A stretch of DNA of 62,615 bases from Phycisphaeraceae bacterium (GTDB lineage Bacteria > Planctomycetota > Phycisphaerae > Phycisphaerales > Phycisphaeraceae). Positions within the stretch are counted from its first letter, which is position 1; each line of letters opens with the position of its first letter. Below, piece after piece: positions 1 to 8,781 of this stretch. The position numbers and the translations under genes are program-made. The stretch covers positions 1 to 62,615 of the forward strand of contig JANQFR010000052.1 of the NCBI GenBank assembly GCA_028277745.1, given 5' to 3'. The notes under the pieces were generated by a model, which was given only the letters and a program-made list of their open reading frames with translations, was not told where the DNA came from and ran no database searches.

Positions 1-199
1 TGCTGTGATTTGAGCATGGTCCAGATGCCGACGAAAGCAAACCTGAAGCTTCGGATGCGGCCGGTGAATCGGAAAGGTCTTTCCATCAGATCGCATGCAG
101 GGGCCGCTCCGCCCGGTGATGAGCCGTCCGCGGAGCGCGACGGCGGCTCAGAAAGATTTTAACCGCCAACCCCGCTTTCATGCCGCATCGGTCCGCGGG
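1..199. other. Window edge, no confident gene
   Basis: One plus-strand frame is open from base 1 to a TAA at about 160-162. It could be the last ~53 residues of a gene entering from the left. The encoded stretch is basic and then acidic, and I recognise no family in it. Nothing else in these bases looks like a gene, promoter or RNA. Confidence 0.2.
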
Positions 200-763
200 C
201 TATCCGTTGAACGGAATTTGGTGAATGGATCGCCAGTTCTCGATATCGTGCCAATCATTGCCGTCCGGCAGCACCAACGCCAACCGCCCGAACGCGATGA
301 GTGAAGGGAGGCGGGGCGTCAGCTCACGCATGAGCTTCTGGCGATCGACCGCTTCAATGTCCTCGCAGTAAATCAGGCTGATATGCGGCCCGACGTTGGG
401 TCGGTGAGACGACGGCAGCGCCCGTTCCGCGAGACGGGTGATGTGGGCGAGGCCATCCCGCTTTAACGCAAGGTAGAAAAAGTGGAATCGAGAATCGTCA
501 CCGCCCAGGCCCGCCGCCGCGACACGCGGAGCTACGCATTGATGAGCGATGCCGTCGACCTTGGTCTTCAGATCGGACAAACTTCCACGCCAGGCGCCGG
601 AGCACAAAGTGGCGTGAGGCGGGAAGGCGGGCGTGCCCAGGCGCCGGGCTAGCTCGTCGATTAACGCGCTGAACAGGCCCGCATCATCTTCGGCGGGCAT
701 CAACCAGATCGCGTAAGCCTGTCCGTGATCAGACACCAGATAACCTGCCCGTGCAAAAACCAT
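200..763 (-). CDS. 2H phosphoesterase (cyclic phosphodiesterase-like) protein
   Basis: The protein has the two His-x-Thr/Ser motifs of the 2H phosphoesterase superfamily: PPHATL in the first half and PHISLIY in the second, about 90 residues apart. The segment YAIWLMPAED before the first motif resembles the first strand of plant and yeast cyclic phosphodiesterases. Members of this superfamily hydrolyse cyclic phosphates or 2'-5' RNA linkages; the substrate here is unknown. There is no signal peptide, so it is probably cytoplasmic. I chose the ATG at 763 (187 aa); a GTG at 796 would add eleven residues. No clear Shine-Dalgarno precedes either. The next gene upstream runs the same way, about 130 bases off. 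Confidence 0.6.
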   Translation of the reverse strand: MVFARAGYLVSDHGQAYAIWLMPAEDDAGLFSALIDELARRLGTPAFPPHATLCSGAWRGSLSDLKTKVDGIAHQCVAPRVAAAGLGGDDSRFHFFYLALKRDGLAHITRLAERALPSSHRPNVGPHISLIYCEDIEAVDRQKLMRELTPRLPSLIAFGRLALVLPDGNDWHDIENWRSIHQIPFNG

Positions 764-895
764 GTGTCGTGGAAAAATAGTACCCGATCTTACCACGCCG
801 CCGGTACATGTCCGTCACGCGAACACGTCGTCGCAAAACGCGCGACGCCCGAACGACCACGTGCCGCTGGCACACGGGATAGGCCCCGTGCGGTG

Positions 896-1783
896 CTAAA
901 TCCGACGGCTCCGGTCGATATACATCTGCCGGAACAGGATCCACGGGTCGAGCCACAGCTCGGCGCCGTCCTGAATGACCTGGAACGCGAAGTGGCTGTG
1001 GTGGTGGTAGCCCGAGTGCACCCCGGCGCCGTCGGCGTACCGCTGGCCGGCCTTAAGCGGGGCGTGCTCGGGCGCGGTCAGGCGGGTCATGTGGAAGCAC
1101 GCCAGCACCCACTCCGAGCCGTCGGGCCAGGTCCGTCGGCCCCGCCAACGGTTGTTCTTTTCGCCCTCCTCGACGCGGTCATACATCTCGTGATCGTCGA
1201 GGCCGATCGGCGCCCACAGTGGTGTGCCGGGGTCGTGGTTGATGTCCAGTCCGCCGTGGGCCGACGCGCCGAAGTAGGGCCCCAGCCAGCAGTCCTCGCC
1301 GCAGTAGCACCGCATGATGTCCATCCCCCGCCCCGGCCCGACGGTCGGCAATGGGCACCAGGGATGCACCGGCTCGGGGCAGATCGATCGGGTCGCGTCT
1401 TGGAAGGCGAACCGGGCGTCTTTGGTCGGCCGGCAGGGGCCGTGCGTTTCGACCAGGAACTCGAAGATCGCGTCGACCGCGTCGAACCAGATCCGCACCC
1501 CCTCGATTTCCCACGGCTCATAGAAACTCGCCTGCGTCGGAACCTCGCGGCGCAGCGTGTGCTCCTGACCCTCGATTTTCAGGCGGCAGGTGAACTCGTA
1601 ATACGTCCGAGCGCCCCGCTCCTCGGTCTTCGGTTGGCTCAATGTCGTGAAAATCACTCGGGCGTCTGTGCTGATTAATTCAATAGTTTTAACGGATCCA
1701 TCAAAAAGTGAAAATTCGAGAATATCACCTTTATTCATTTCCAAAACAGTAATCGTATCGCGGGCTTGCCGTGTGATTTTCAT
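896..1783 (-). CDS. M23-like (LytM/lysostaphin fold) protein
   Basis: The C-terminal half carries HGGLDI and, about 90 residues later, HSHFAF. These match the HxxxD and HxH zinc ligands of M23 metallopeptidases. Between them, GTPLWAPI resembles the usual 'GTPVYA' strand. Several Cys residues (MRCYCGEDC) precede the domain. There is no signal peptide and no membrane segment, which is unusual for a cell-wall endopeptidase. The first ~40 codons (about 1660-1783) are clearly AT-rich compared with the GC-rich remainder, so the N-terminus may have a different origin. A role in peptidoglycan cleavage is only a family-level inference. A CACGGG/CCCGTG hairpin lies just downstream at 873-890. Confidence 0.5.
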   Translation of the reverse strand: MKITRQARDTITVLEMNKGDILEFSLFDGSVKTIELISTDARVIFTTLSQPKTEERGARTYYEFTCRLKIEGQEHTLRREVPTQASFYEPWEIEGVRIWFDAVDAIFEFLVETHGPCRPTKDARFAFQDATRSICPEPVHPWCPLPTVGPGRGMDIMRCYCGEDCWLGPYFGASAHGGLDINHDPGTPLWAPIGLDDHEMYDRVEEGEKNNRWRGRRTWPDGSEWVLACFHMTRLTAPEHAPLKAGQRYADGAGVHSGYHHHSHFAFQVIQDGAELWLDPWILFRQMYIDRSRRI

Positions 1784-1802
1784 GGGTTAAACCATCGACA
1801 CC

Positions 1803-1831
1803 AAAGCCCGGGGCAGCCGTCCCCGGGCTTT
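1803..1831 (-). terminator. Hairpin terminator after the GH16 gene
   Basis: A perfect 11-bp inverted repeat, AAAGCCCGGGG / CCCCGGGCTTT, with a 7-base loop. It lies 25 bases past the GH16 stop codon and before the next gene on the same strand. On the minus strand the stem ends in CTTT with no long T-run. It most likely marks the 3' end of the lacI-to-GH16 transcript. Confidence 0.7.
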
Positions 1832-1855
1832 GAGAGCGCGTCGTGTTGAGGTTTG

Positions 1856-3721
1856 CTATTGGTTGACCTCCCCGCCGCCGGCGGGGGCAAGGTCACGCCT
1901 CTGCCAGACCCGGACGTAATCGATCACGAACGCGTCGGGATATGCGCTGTCCGGCGAAACCCGGTTGCCGGCCCAGCCGCCCATCTCCACGTTCAGCTTG
2001 ATGTAGGCGGGGTATTTCATGATGCGGTCGCTCTCCCAACTTACCATCTCCTTGCCGTCGCAGAACCACGTGACCTTGTCGGGCTCCCAGAGCATGCCGA
2101 AGACGTGGAAGCCGTCTTCGGTGGGCGGGTAATAGAGGTTGGCGTTGCCCCATTGCTGGTGGTCGTCGCCGTACCCGTCCCAGTGGACCGCGGCGCTGTA
2201 CCGGCCGGGCCCCCACTTGGCCAGGTGCTCCATGATGTCGAACTCCATGCCGCCGTCGTCGGTCGTCCGGCGTTCCCAGACGTTGCCGTGCCCGCGCCCG
2301 CGGTCGGGCATCAGCCAGAACGCCGGCCAGGTCGCCCCGGCGCGGGGGAATTTCATGCGGCCCTCGAAGTAGCCGTATGCCTGCGTCCACTTATCGAAGG
2401 TCGTCGCAATGCCGCTGGCGTACTCGCGCGTGGGCAGGTCGGGGTCGTTGAACTGATGTGCTCGCCGCTTCTCGACCACGATGTGGAGCTTGCCGTCTTT
2501 CACCACCAGATTGTCCGGCGTGTAAGCCTGCAACGCCCACTTGTGCGGGCCGTTCCAGACCAGGCGTTTATTCCACAGCTCCTCGTTGAGCGTTTCGCCG
2601 TCGAAATTCTCGTCGAGCGTGAGCACCCAGTCGCCTTCGACCGGCGGCCGCTGGCCCAGCCACTCGGGCAGCTCCGTGTAGCCGCCGATCGCTCGGAGGT
2701 TGTCCACCGTGATCGTATAGTTACGCTTAGGGTTGTCCGCGAACAACAGCACGCCGACGACATTGGTTTTGTCGAGATCGAAGCCCGCCCCGCCCCACGA
2801 CCTGCCGAACGTCACCTTCGCGGTCTTGGTCTGTCCGGGCTTGAGCCGCAACCGTTCGGTGTTGCTGTTCTTTCGACCGTCGGCGTTGGGGTTGTCGACC
2901 CGGAACATGAGCGTGACCGGCGCATCGCTTTCGTTGGTCACATCCATCTCGACGTCGGTGTATCGGGAGAGGTCCCACTTGCGGGTCGGCGGCTTGAGAA
3001 ACACGCCCGGCCAGGTCTCGTTGTCGGTGAAGTGCACCCGCAGCACCTTGCCGCCGTCTTTCTCGACCAGTTCCGACGACGTGCCGCGGTCTTCGACGCG
3101 GTTCGTGAAATCGAAGCTGCCCTCAAAGTCGATAAGCTTGCCGGTCGAGTCGATGACGGTCGTCTGGTTCAGGTCGCCCATCGGCGGTCCAACGGCCCGG
3201 AGGTTGTCGACGATCAGCACGCTATCGTGCTTGGGCCGTTCGACGAACACCAGCACCCGCGTCACGGCCGACGGGTCGAGGACGTAGCCCGGGCCGCCCC
3301 ACGACCGGCCGAACTCCACCCGCAGGGTCTTGCTCTGCCCCGGTTTGAGCCGCAGCTTCTCCACGTTCCAGGGCTTGTTCCTCCAGTGTCCCTTGTTGTC
3401 CACCCGCAGGGTCGCGTTCACCGAATCGTCGCCCGCGTTGGTCAGGTCCACTTCGACCGCGGAGTGCCGAGACAGGTCCCACGGCCCGCCGGTCGGCGTG
3501 AGGGTGACGCCGGGGTACTGCTTCGTGTAGCCGAGGTCGACGCGCATCGCCCGGCCCCCGTCGACATCGATAATGCTGACCGAGGCGTCATCCGTCTTGG
3601 TGTGATCGAGTTGAGTTTGCTCTTCGAAGTCGAACAGGATGGTTGGCTCCGCGGCCGATGCGGCGCCGGATAACAGCAGGGTCAAGATGTAATACAAGAC
3701 GATCCGTCGAGCCCTGAGCAT
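1856..3721 (-). CDS. Secreted GH16 glycoside hydrolase with two N-terminal carbohydrate-binding-like repeats
   Basis: Glycoside hydrolase family 16, the family of laminarinases, agarases, carrageenases and porphyranases. The catalytic motif EFDIME is present, with the nucleophile and acid/base at about E493 and E498 and the assisting Asp between them. The extra residue in this motif is the beta-bulge form. A signal peptide (YYILTLLLSGAASA) is followed by two homologous ~155-residue repeats. Both contain WDLSR, LRLKPGQ, FGRSWGG and VDNLRA, and they look like beta-sandwich carbohydrate-binding modules. The GH16 domain occupies the last ~260 residues and includes WPAFWLMP. I chose the ATG at 3721 because GAGGA lies nine bases upstream; an ATG at 3730 is also possible. 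It is the last gene of a five-gene co-directional cluster that starts with lacI. The exact glucan or galactan substrate cannot be read from the sequence. Confidence 0.85.
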   Translation of the reverse strand: MLRARRIVLYYILTLLLSGAASAAEPTILFDFEEQTQLDHTKTDDASVSIIDVDGGRAMRVDLGYTKQYPGVTLTPTGGPWDLSRHSAVEVDLTNAGDDSVNATLRVDNKGHWRNKPWNVEKLRLKPGQSKTLRVEFGRSWGGPGYVLDPSAVTRVLVFVERPKHDSVLIVDNLRAVGPPMGDLNQTTVIDSTGKLIDFEGSFDFTNRVEDRGTSSELVEKDGGKVLRVHFTDNETWPGVFLKPPTRKWDLSRYTDVEMDVTNESDAPVTLMFRVDNPNADGRKNSNTERLRLKPGQTKTAKVTFGRSWGGAGFDLDKTNVVGVLLFADNPKRNYTITVDNLRAIGGYTELPEWLGQRPPVEGDWVLTLDENFDGETLNEELWNKRLVWNGPHKWALQAYTPDNLVVKDGKLHIVVEKRRAHQFNDPDLPTREYASGIATTFDKWTQAYGYFEGRMKFPRAGATWPAFWLMPDRGRGHGNVWERRTTDDGGMEFDIMEHLAKWGPGRYSAAVHWDGYGDDHQQWGNANLYYPPTEDGFHVFGMLWEPDKVTWFCDGKEMVSWESDRIMKYPAYIKLNVEMGGWAGNRVSPDSAYPDAFVIDYVRVWQRRDLAPAGGGEVNQ

Positions 3722-3779
3722 GGGGACCATTCCTCAAAAGTGTTTCGGAAGCCCGGCCAAGAGGCGGCACGGCAACCGC

Positions 3780-4526
3780 TTACCGGGCGCTGTGGGTGAG
3801 TTCTTTGCGGCCCTTCGCCTCCACCCAGTTGTCGGACGACGCCACGTGGCCGTCGGCGAAGGCGATGTTGGCCGTCTTCATGTGGCGATAGGCGTTCGTG
3901 CCGTAGCTGTTGTAGCGATCGATCGACACGCCGCTGCTGGTGACCTGGGTGGGTCGGCCGTTCAGGTCGTAAGTGAGGTACGCCCAGGAATGGTGGCCGC
4001 GCCGCGCGTTGCGGCTATGGACGTCGGCAATCATGCCCAGCCTGGCCGGCAAACGGATATGGTGCCAGGGGATAGGCGGTTGCCACTGGCCGGCGATCTG
4101 CTGGGTCTTGTTCCCGTGAAGCCAATTGCCGGGGATGTGGTTTAACGCGACGCCGCCCGCATCGGGGTTGCGTTCGTCAAGCTCGGTGCAGAAGATCAGC
4201 TCGCTCGCGCGGGCGGAGTCGGTCGCGTGCCTCGTGTTGTTGCTGACGTAGGGGCCGATGAACTGCATCGAGAACCAATGCGTCCAGTTGCCGCTGCCCG
4301 GCGGAACCTGGACCTTCGGCGTCGGAACATACCCGTCATGATCCTGGACGTACATCGCCAGTCCGAGCAGCAGTTGACGGTGATTGGACTGGCAGACCGT
4401 GGCGCGCGCCGCCGCCCGCGCCTGCTTCAGCGTCGGCAGGAGCAACGCGATCAGCAGCGCTATGATCGAGATGACCACCAATAGCTCAATCAGGGTGAAG
4501 CCGTGTTGTGAGGAACGGTCACGCAT
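3780..4526 (-). CDS. Pseudopilin-like protein with prepilin N-terminus and H-X9-DG motif
   Basis: The N-terminus [20 protein letters not shown] is a type IV prepilin cleavage and methylation signal with the conserved Glu at +5 and a hydrophobic helix. The C-terminal region has a His, nine residues, then Asp-Gly ([12 protein letters not shown]), which is the 'prepilin-processing-associated H-X9-DG' signature typical of Planctomycetes and Verrucomicrobia. The 248-residue length and the [15 protein letters not shown] segment fit this very large paralogous family. The start at 4526 gives the expected short leader before the Phe cleavage site; a much longer frame upstream overlaps the neighbouring gene and is not believed. 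It lies 58 bases from its paralogue and 58 bases before GH16. It is probably a surface or T2SS-type pilin-like protein; its function is unknown. Confidence 0.85.
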   Translation of the reverse strand: MRDRSSQHGFTLIELLVVISIIALLIALLLPTLKQARAAARATVCQSNHRQLLLGLAMYVQDHDGYVPTPKVQVPPGSGNWTHWFSMQFIGPYVSNNTRHATDSARASELIFCTELDERNPDAGGVALNHIPGNWLHGNKTQQIAGQWQPPIPWHHIRLPARLGMIADVHSRNARRGHHSWAYLTYDLNGRPTQVTSSGVSIDRYNSYGTNAYRHMKTANIAFADGHVASSDNWVEAKGRKELTHSAR

Positions 4527-4584
4527 GGGGAGCACCTGAGGTTGATATACATGAATCGGGCTGTATGAATCAAGCCGCGGCCGT

Positions 4585-5370
4585 TCAATAGGCCGCGCGG
4601 GTCGTGAGTTTTCTGTCTTGAAAGTCCGCCAGGGCGTCGCGTGTGCTCGAAGCGTGCCCGTCGGCGAAGCTGACGTTGGTGGATTCGTTATGCCGGTACG
4701 CGGTGACGCCCGCATTGGCGCCAGCGCTGGTGTCTTCAACCCCCAGGCCCGCGCTGCCGGTGAGGAACTGTCTCCACATGAAGTTCTGCCGATCCGGGCC
4801 GCCTGAGTCGACGTCCATGATGAGAAACGTCCGGCTGGGATACTCGAACTCGCTGTATCGCCGGAGCGTGCGGCCGCGGAAGTCCGGCCAGGTCTGGTCG
4901 TAGCGGTTGAAGAAATTACGGTTGCCGCGGTTATAGCCCAGCCCGATGTCGAGGTTGTGCCGCCCTTCGGGAGCGAGCAGCTTTTCCGTGCAGTACACGA
5001 CGTCGGTCGAGGGTCGTTGGTACTGGCCTGGCCATGCTGTTGAACTGATATGATCGTTGCCGAAGTACGATCCGGCGTGGATACTCCCATACCAAGGAAC
5101 AGTGGGACCCGGACGAGTCAGCCCGTTTGCGGTCAGGCTGCCGTACCTCCTGTAAGGATGCGGCATATAGTCGTTGTAATCTCCCGTGTACATGACGAGT
5201 CCCAGCGTCAGCTGCCGGTGATTGCTGAGGCACGCCGCCCCGCGCGCCGTGCTGCGGGCGTTCTTGAGCACGGGCAGCAGCAACGCGATGAGCAGCGCCA
5301 CGATCGTGATCACCACGAGCAGCTCGACCAGCGTAAACGCCTTGATTTGGCCGGAGGTCCGCATTTTCAT
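4585..5370 (-). CDS. Pseudopilin-like protein with prepilin N-terminus and H-X9-DG motif
   Basis: A paralogue of the adjacent downstream gene. The prepilin signal [20 protein letters not shown] follows a short basic leader ([11 protein letters not shown]). The conserved [15 protein letters not shown] segment follows the helix, and near the C-terminus there is [12 protein letters not shown], again His-X9-Asp-Gly. The ATG at 5370 is preferred because GGAG sits eight bases upstream; a GTG at 5379 would overlap this ribosome-binding site. The mature protein is about 250 residues with a globular domain of unknown function. Its place between a PEP-CTERM protein and a second pseudopilin, in a cluster ending with GH16, suggests a role at the cell surface in handling the same polysaccharide. 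That is inference. Confidence 0.85.
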   Translation of the reverse strand: MKMRTSGQIKAFTLVELLVVITIVALLIALLLPVLKNARSTARGAACLSNHRQLTLGLVMYTGDYNDYMPHPYRRYGSLTANGLTRPGPTVPWYGSIHAGSYFGNDHISSTAWPGQYQRPSTDVVYCTEKLLAPEGRHNLDIGLGYNRGNRNFFNRYDQTWPDFRGRTLRRYSEFEYPSRTFLIMDVDSGGPDRQNFMWRQFLTGSAGLGVEDTSAGANAGVTAYRHNESTNVSFADGHASSTRDALADFQDRKLTTRAAY

Positions 5371-5450
5371 GGCCATCACTCCGTTTGCTGAGACAGGCCC
5401 TGCATCCTGTATGGGCCTCGAACCGGTTCTGTTCGGCCGCCCGGCCGATT

Positions 5451-7412
5451 TTAAGGACGCGCTGCGCCCCGGCGCCGCCCGCGCTGCGCCATGAGCAGGC
5501 CGCCGACCGCCAGCAGGGCCAGCACGCCCGGCTCGGGGATGATCGTGAGCGTCACGTCGTTGCCGCCCACGCCCCCGTCGTAATTGATCACAAACGTGTT
5601 GAGCCCGACGGTCAACTGCGACCCGTCCGTCAGGCCGTTGAAGAACCCGGAAGTCGTCCCGCTGACGTTGTCGATGATCGTGAACAGCGTCCCGGCCGAG
5701 AGGGCGGACCCGCCCAGGTCGGTCACGACCAGCTCGGCGATGCCCGCGCCCAGGGCCACGTCCCCGTTGGCGACCACCTCGTCGGCGAGGATCGAGTCGC
5801 TGTCGACCTCCACGTCGAACAGGCCGTCGCTGTCGAAGGTCAGCCCGCCAACGGTCAGCCCGCCGATGCTGTTGCCCGCGGCGAGCGTCGCGTCGTCGAC
5901 GCCCGAGCCGTCGCCCACGGTGACGGCGCCGCTGATCGTCCCGCCCCCGCCGAGCACACCGGCGTCCACGTTGACCGCGCCCGTGCCCGTGCCCGAGCCG
6001 GTGGTGTTGTCGACCAGCAGCGTCCCCTCGGTGATCGTCGTCCCGCCGGCGTAGGTGTTGGCGCCGGCGAAGCGGACGACGCCCACCCCGATCTTCTCGA
6101 CCGAGCCGGTCCCCGCGCCGGCGGACTCGACGATGCTGCCGGTGAAGTCGGCCTGCCCGGTCGCGCCGGCGGTGACCTGCAGGTCTGCGTTTTCACCGTT
6201 GCCCACGGTGACGGTCCCGGAATAGACACTCGTGCCGACCTGGCTGTTGCGTGCGCCAAGGATCTTGTCGGAGTTGGCCGAGTCGTTGATCAGCGTGATG
6301 TCGCGCCCGATTTCGACCGTGGCGTCGGTCAGCAGCCGGGCGTTTCCGCCGTTGTTGCCCAGCCCACCCAGGAGGACGGCTGTATCGCTGTTGCCAAGCG
6401 CGCCGTCCTGGTTGACCAGAGCATCGGTTTTCACCACGACAGTGTTGGTGCCGGAGGAACCGCTTGATCGCCCGACCTGGGTGGAGCCGACATAGGACAG
6501 ATTCGAACTGATCGTCGTCGTCGCGCTCGCGTTGGAAACGTACTGCATGTTGATGTTGCCGGAGATTTCGCCGGCGATGGTCTGGCCGCCGCCGGCCTTG
6601 TTGCGGACCGTGACGAACGAAGCATCTGAGTTGGTCATTTCAGCGCCGGCCGCGACTTGCAGGGTCCGCGGACGCAGCAGGGCGGTCGCGCCGTTGAGGT
6701 CAAGCAGGCCGCCGTTGAGGATCAGGTCACGGTTGTTGCCCGTGCCGAGGCCGCCGTTGCCGTTGCCCGTGACGCCGCCGGCGGTTTCGCTGAAGAGGCG
6801 GACCGTGCCTTCGAAGATGCGCAACCCGCTGGAGCCCCAGGAGCCGGTCGTGTTGAGCTCCAGCGTGCCCGCTCCCCGCTTCTCGATTCCGGGGGCGGAG
6901 GTGTTGCCGATGCTGCCGCCCGAGTTGCTGTCGGCGAAGATGCCGATGTTCGCGTTGATGCGCAGCGTCCCGCCCGCGGCGACGTTGATGTCGGCGTGCT
7001 GGTTCGAGTTAAACCCGCCGAACCGCAATCGGCCGTTGATGGTGTTGGTCCCGCTGGTGTTGTTGGCGACCAGGTTGCCGCGGTAGCTGATGTTCAGCGT
7101 GCTGGCGTCGGTGTCCAGCGTCCACCCCGAGCCGCCGAACGTCACGCCCCGCAGGGTGTAGTCGGCCGACAGGGTCGGCGTCTGGTTGCCCAGCGGCGAC
7201 TGCGTGTCGTCGAACGCGGCGATGTCGCCCGACGTGGTGTTGGTCGGGACGTAGGCGGCGGGCAGGGCGTCGCCGACCCAGTTGGTCGCGGTGTTGAAAT
7301 CGGCGTCGGTGTCGGCGTCCCAGGTGATCGTGGCGCCGTGGATCGGCGTCGTCGCCAATGCCGCAACGACCGCGAACGAAATAGGCAAGATGCGTCGCGT
7401 GTGGGTCTGCAT
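5451..7412 (-). CDS. PEP-CTERM protein with autotransporter-type beta-strand repeats
   Basis: A 653-residue exported protein. A signal peptide (ILPISFAVVAALATTPIHGA) is followed by a long Gly/Asn/Thr-rich region predicted to be a beta-helix. It contains an autotransporter-associated beta-strand repeat, recognisable in NTYAGGTTITEGTLLVDN and the GAVNVDAGVLGGGGTISG that follows. The C-terminus is PEPGVLALLAVGGLLMAQ followed by an Arg-rich end, a PEP-CTERM sorting signal processed by exosortase in this phylum. No exosortase gene lies in the window. GGAGGA lies eight bases before the ATG. It is the first gene after lacI, 71 bases downstream. It may be a surface scaffold or adhesin; no enzymatic motif was seen. 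Confidence 0.85.
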   Translation of the reverse strand: MQTHTRRILPISFAVVAALATTPIHGATITWDADTDADFNTATNWVGDALPAAYVPTNTTSGDIAAFDDTQSPLGNQTPTLSADYTLRGVTFGGSGWTLDTDASTLNISYRGNLVANNTSGTNTINGRLRFGGFNSNQHADINVAAGGTLRINANIGIFADSNSGGSIGNTSAPGIEKRGAGTLELNTTGSWGSSGLRIFEGTVRLFSETAGGVTGNGNGGLGTGNNRDLILNGGLLDLNGATALLRPRTLQVAAGAEMTNSDASFVTVRNKAGGGQTIAGEISGNINMQYVSNASATTTISSNLSYVGSTQVGRSSGSSGTNTVVVKTDALVNQDGALGNSDTAVLLGGLGNNGGNARLLTDATVEIGRDITLINDSANSDKILGARNSQVGTSVYSGTVTVGNGENADLQVTAGATGQADFTGSIVESAGAGTGSVEKIGVGVVRFAGANTYAGGTTITEGTLLVDNTTGSGTGTGAVNVDAGVLGGGGTISGAVTVGDGSGVDDATLAAGNSIGGLTVGGLTFDSDGLFDVEVDSDSILADEVVANGDVALGAGIAELVVTDLGGSALSAGTLFTIIDNVSGTTSGFFNGLTDGSQLTVGLNTFVINYDGGVGGNDVTLTIIPEPGVLALLAVGGLLMAQRGRRRGAARP

Positions 7413-7483
7413 GATTCATTCCTCCAGATACGGAACCGTTCGGATGACTGGGATGACAGACAGATGCTTCAACGGAAAAGGCT

Positions 7484-8608
7484 TCACGCCGGCGCCGGGC
7501 CGGTCGATTCGCGGATCACCAACTCGGGCGGCAGGACCGAGACGCCCGAGGCCGACGGGGCGTCCGAATCGTCGGACGGCTCCACGCCTTCCCCCTTGTT
7601 GATCAAACGCTCGGCCGCGAGCCGGCCCATCTCTTCGAGCGGCTGACGGATGGTCGTCAACTGCGGGTCTACGAACTTGCACGGCTCCGAGTCGTCGATG
7701 CCGACGAGGCTGATCTGTTCCGGGATCGCAAACCCGCCGCGGCGAAGCCGCTTGTGGGCGTGGACCGCCAGCCAGTCGCCGCACGTCACCAGCCCGGTCG
7801 GCCCGTCCGCGCCCAGGCTCATGATGTGGTCGGCGCCCAGCGTGCCCGCGGCGCTCAGCTCGATCGATTCGTCGGGCAGCGGCGCCGCGCTCGACGCGCG
7901 GTCGATGATCCACGCCGGCTCCAGCGGCAGGCCGTGATCCGTCATCGCGTCGCGGAACCCCTGGTAACGCGCGGCCTCGCCCGGGCCCGGCTTCGCGTCG
8001 AGCGAGCCCAGGTAGCCGATCCGCCGGTGCCCCAGCTCCACCAGGTGCCTGACCGCCAGGCTCGTGGCGGCGTGGTCGTCGAAGTTGAACGCGTCCGGCC
8101 CGCGCTCGGCCGGGCCGTAGTAGTTGACCGCCACCACGTTGGGGTGCTGCTGGAGCAGTTGCTCGACCCAGGCCTCATCGTGGCGGACATGCAGCAGGAC
8201 CAGGCCGTCGATCCGGCGCTCGGCGAACTTGTGGAAGCAGTCTTCGGGCTTGCCCCCGCCGCCGATGTTGATCGCCAGCAGGTCGTAGCCCCGCTGCCGG
8301 CAGGTCTGCTCGATGCCCCGGAGGATCTTGCCCTCGTAGCTGTACGCGATGCCGCTCCACGGCCCCGGGGGGACATAAACCCCCAGGGTCTGCGTCGCCC
8401 GGCGGGCGAGGCTGCGGCTGGCGAAGTCGGGGCGGTAGTGCAGCTTCTCCGCCGCCGCCCGCACCCGCTCGTGCATCTGCAGGCTCACCCCGGTGTTGCC
8501 CCGGGCGTTGTTGAGGACCGTCGAGGCGACGGCCGTCGAGCAGCCCGCCAGGCGCGACACGTCCTTGAGCGTCACACGGGTTGATCGAGATGGCAGCTTG
8601 GTATTCAA
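7484..8608 (-). CDS. LacI-family transcriptional regulator (GH16 locus)
   Basis: The N-terminal LacI helix-turn-helix is clear: VTLKDVSRLAGCSTAVASTVLNN, followed by the hinge-helix region YRPDFASRSLARRATQTLGV. The remaining ~300 residues have the periplasmic-binding-protein fold of sugar-sensing LacI/GalR regulators (DGLVLLHV, AVRHLVELGHRRIGYLG, LVGIDDSEPCKFVDPQLTTIRQP). The ligand is unknown, but the downstream GH16 gene suggests an oligosaccharide. The start at 8608 is a TTG; a GTG at 8575 just before TLKDV is an alternative. A perfect 14-bp palindrome 64 bases upstream is the likely autoregulatory operator. The gene heads the cluster that continues to the GH16 gene. Confidence 0.9.
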   Translation of the reverse strand: MNTKLPSRSTRVTLKDVSRLAGCSTAVASTVLNNARGNTGVSLQMHERVRAAAEKLHYRPDFASRSLARRATQTLGVYVPPGPWSGIAYSYEGKILRGIEQTCRQRGYDLLAINIGGGGKPEDCFHKFAERRIDGLVLLHVRHDEAWVEQLLQQHPNVVAVNYYGPAERGPDAFNFDDHAATSLAVRHLVELGHRRIGYLGSLDAKPGPGEAARYQGFRDAMTDHGLPLEPAWIIDRASSAAPLPDESIELSAAGTLGADHIMSLGADGPTGLVTCGDWLAVHAHKRLRRGGFAIPEQISLVGIDDSEPCKFVDPQLTTIRQPLEEMGRLAAERLINKGEGVEPSDDSDAPSASGVSVLPPELVIRESTGPAPA

Positions 8609-8671
8609 ATGTCTTGTTCTCGTTCGTGGCCGAAGTGAGCAGCCGCAGAAGGGGCGACGATTAATCGCCTT

Positions 8672-8685
8672 ACTAAACGTTTAGT
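8672..8685. promoter_or_regulatory. Perfect palindromic LacI-type operator
   Basis: ACTAAACGTTTAGT is a perfect 14-bp palindrome with the central CG typical of LacI/GalR operators. It lies 64 bases upstream of the lacI start. The surrounding sequence is GC-rich, which makes an AT-rich perfect palindrome stand out. I infer that the regulator at 7484-8608 binds here and controls its own cluster. I did not find a second copy elsewhere in the window. Confidence 0.7.
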
Positions 8686-8751
8686 GTAACGCGGCGCCCC
8701 GGGCTGTCAAGGCTTATTTTCCCATCCCGGCCGACGGCGGTTTGTTGTACT

Positions 8752-8781
8752 TTGTCATTGATTTGTTTGGGATTGTATGCT
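8752..8781 (+). promoter_or_regulatory. Sigma70-like promoter candidate upstream of dcd
   Basis: TTGTCA at 8752-8757 and TATGCT at 8776-8781 are separated by 18 bases, in an AT-rich island between lacI (minus strand) and dcd (plus strand). If used, the transcript would have a leader of about 360 bases before dcd. The -10 hexamer overlaps the first ATG of the decayed helix-turn-helix remnant, so it could not drive that reading frame from its start. Confidence 0.4.

Noticed and set aside
1853..3673. A 606-codon open frame on the plus strand opposite GH16
   Set aside because: It is antisense to a clear GH16 enzyme. Its composition (Val/Arg/Pro/His/Asp) is what the opposite strand of GC-rich coding DNA gives.
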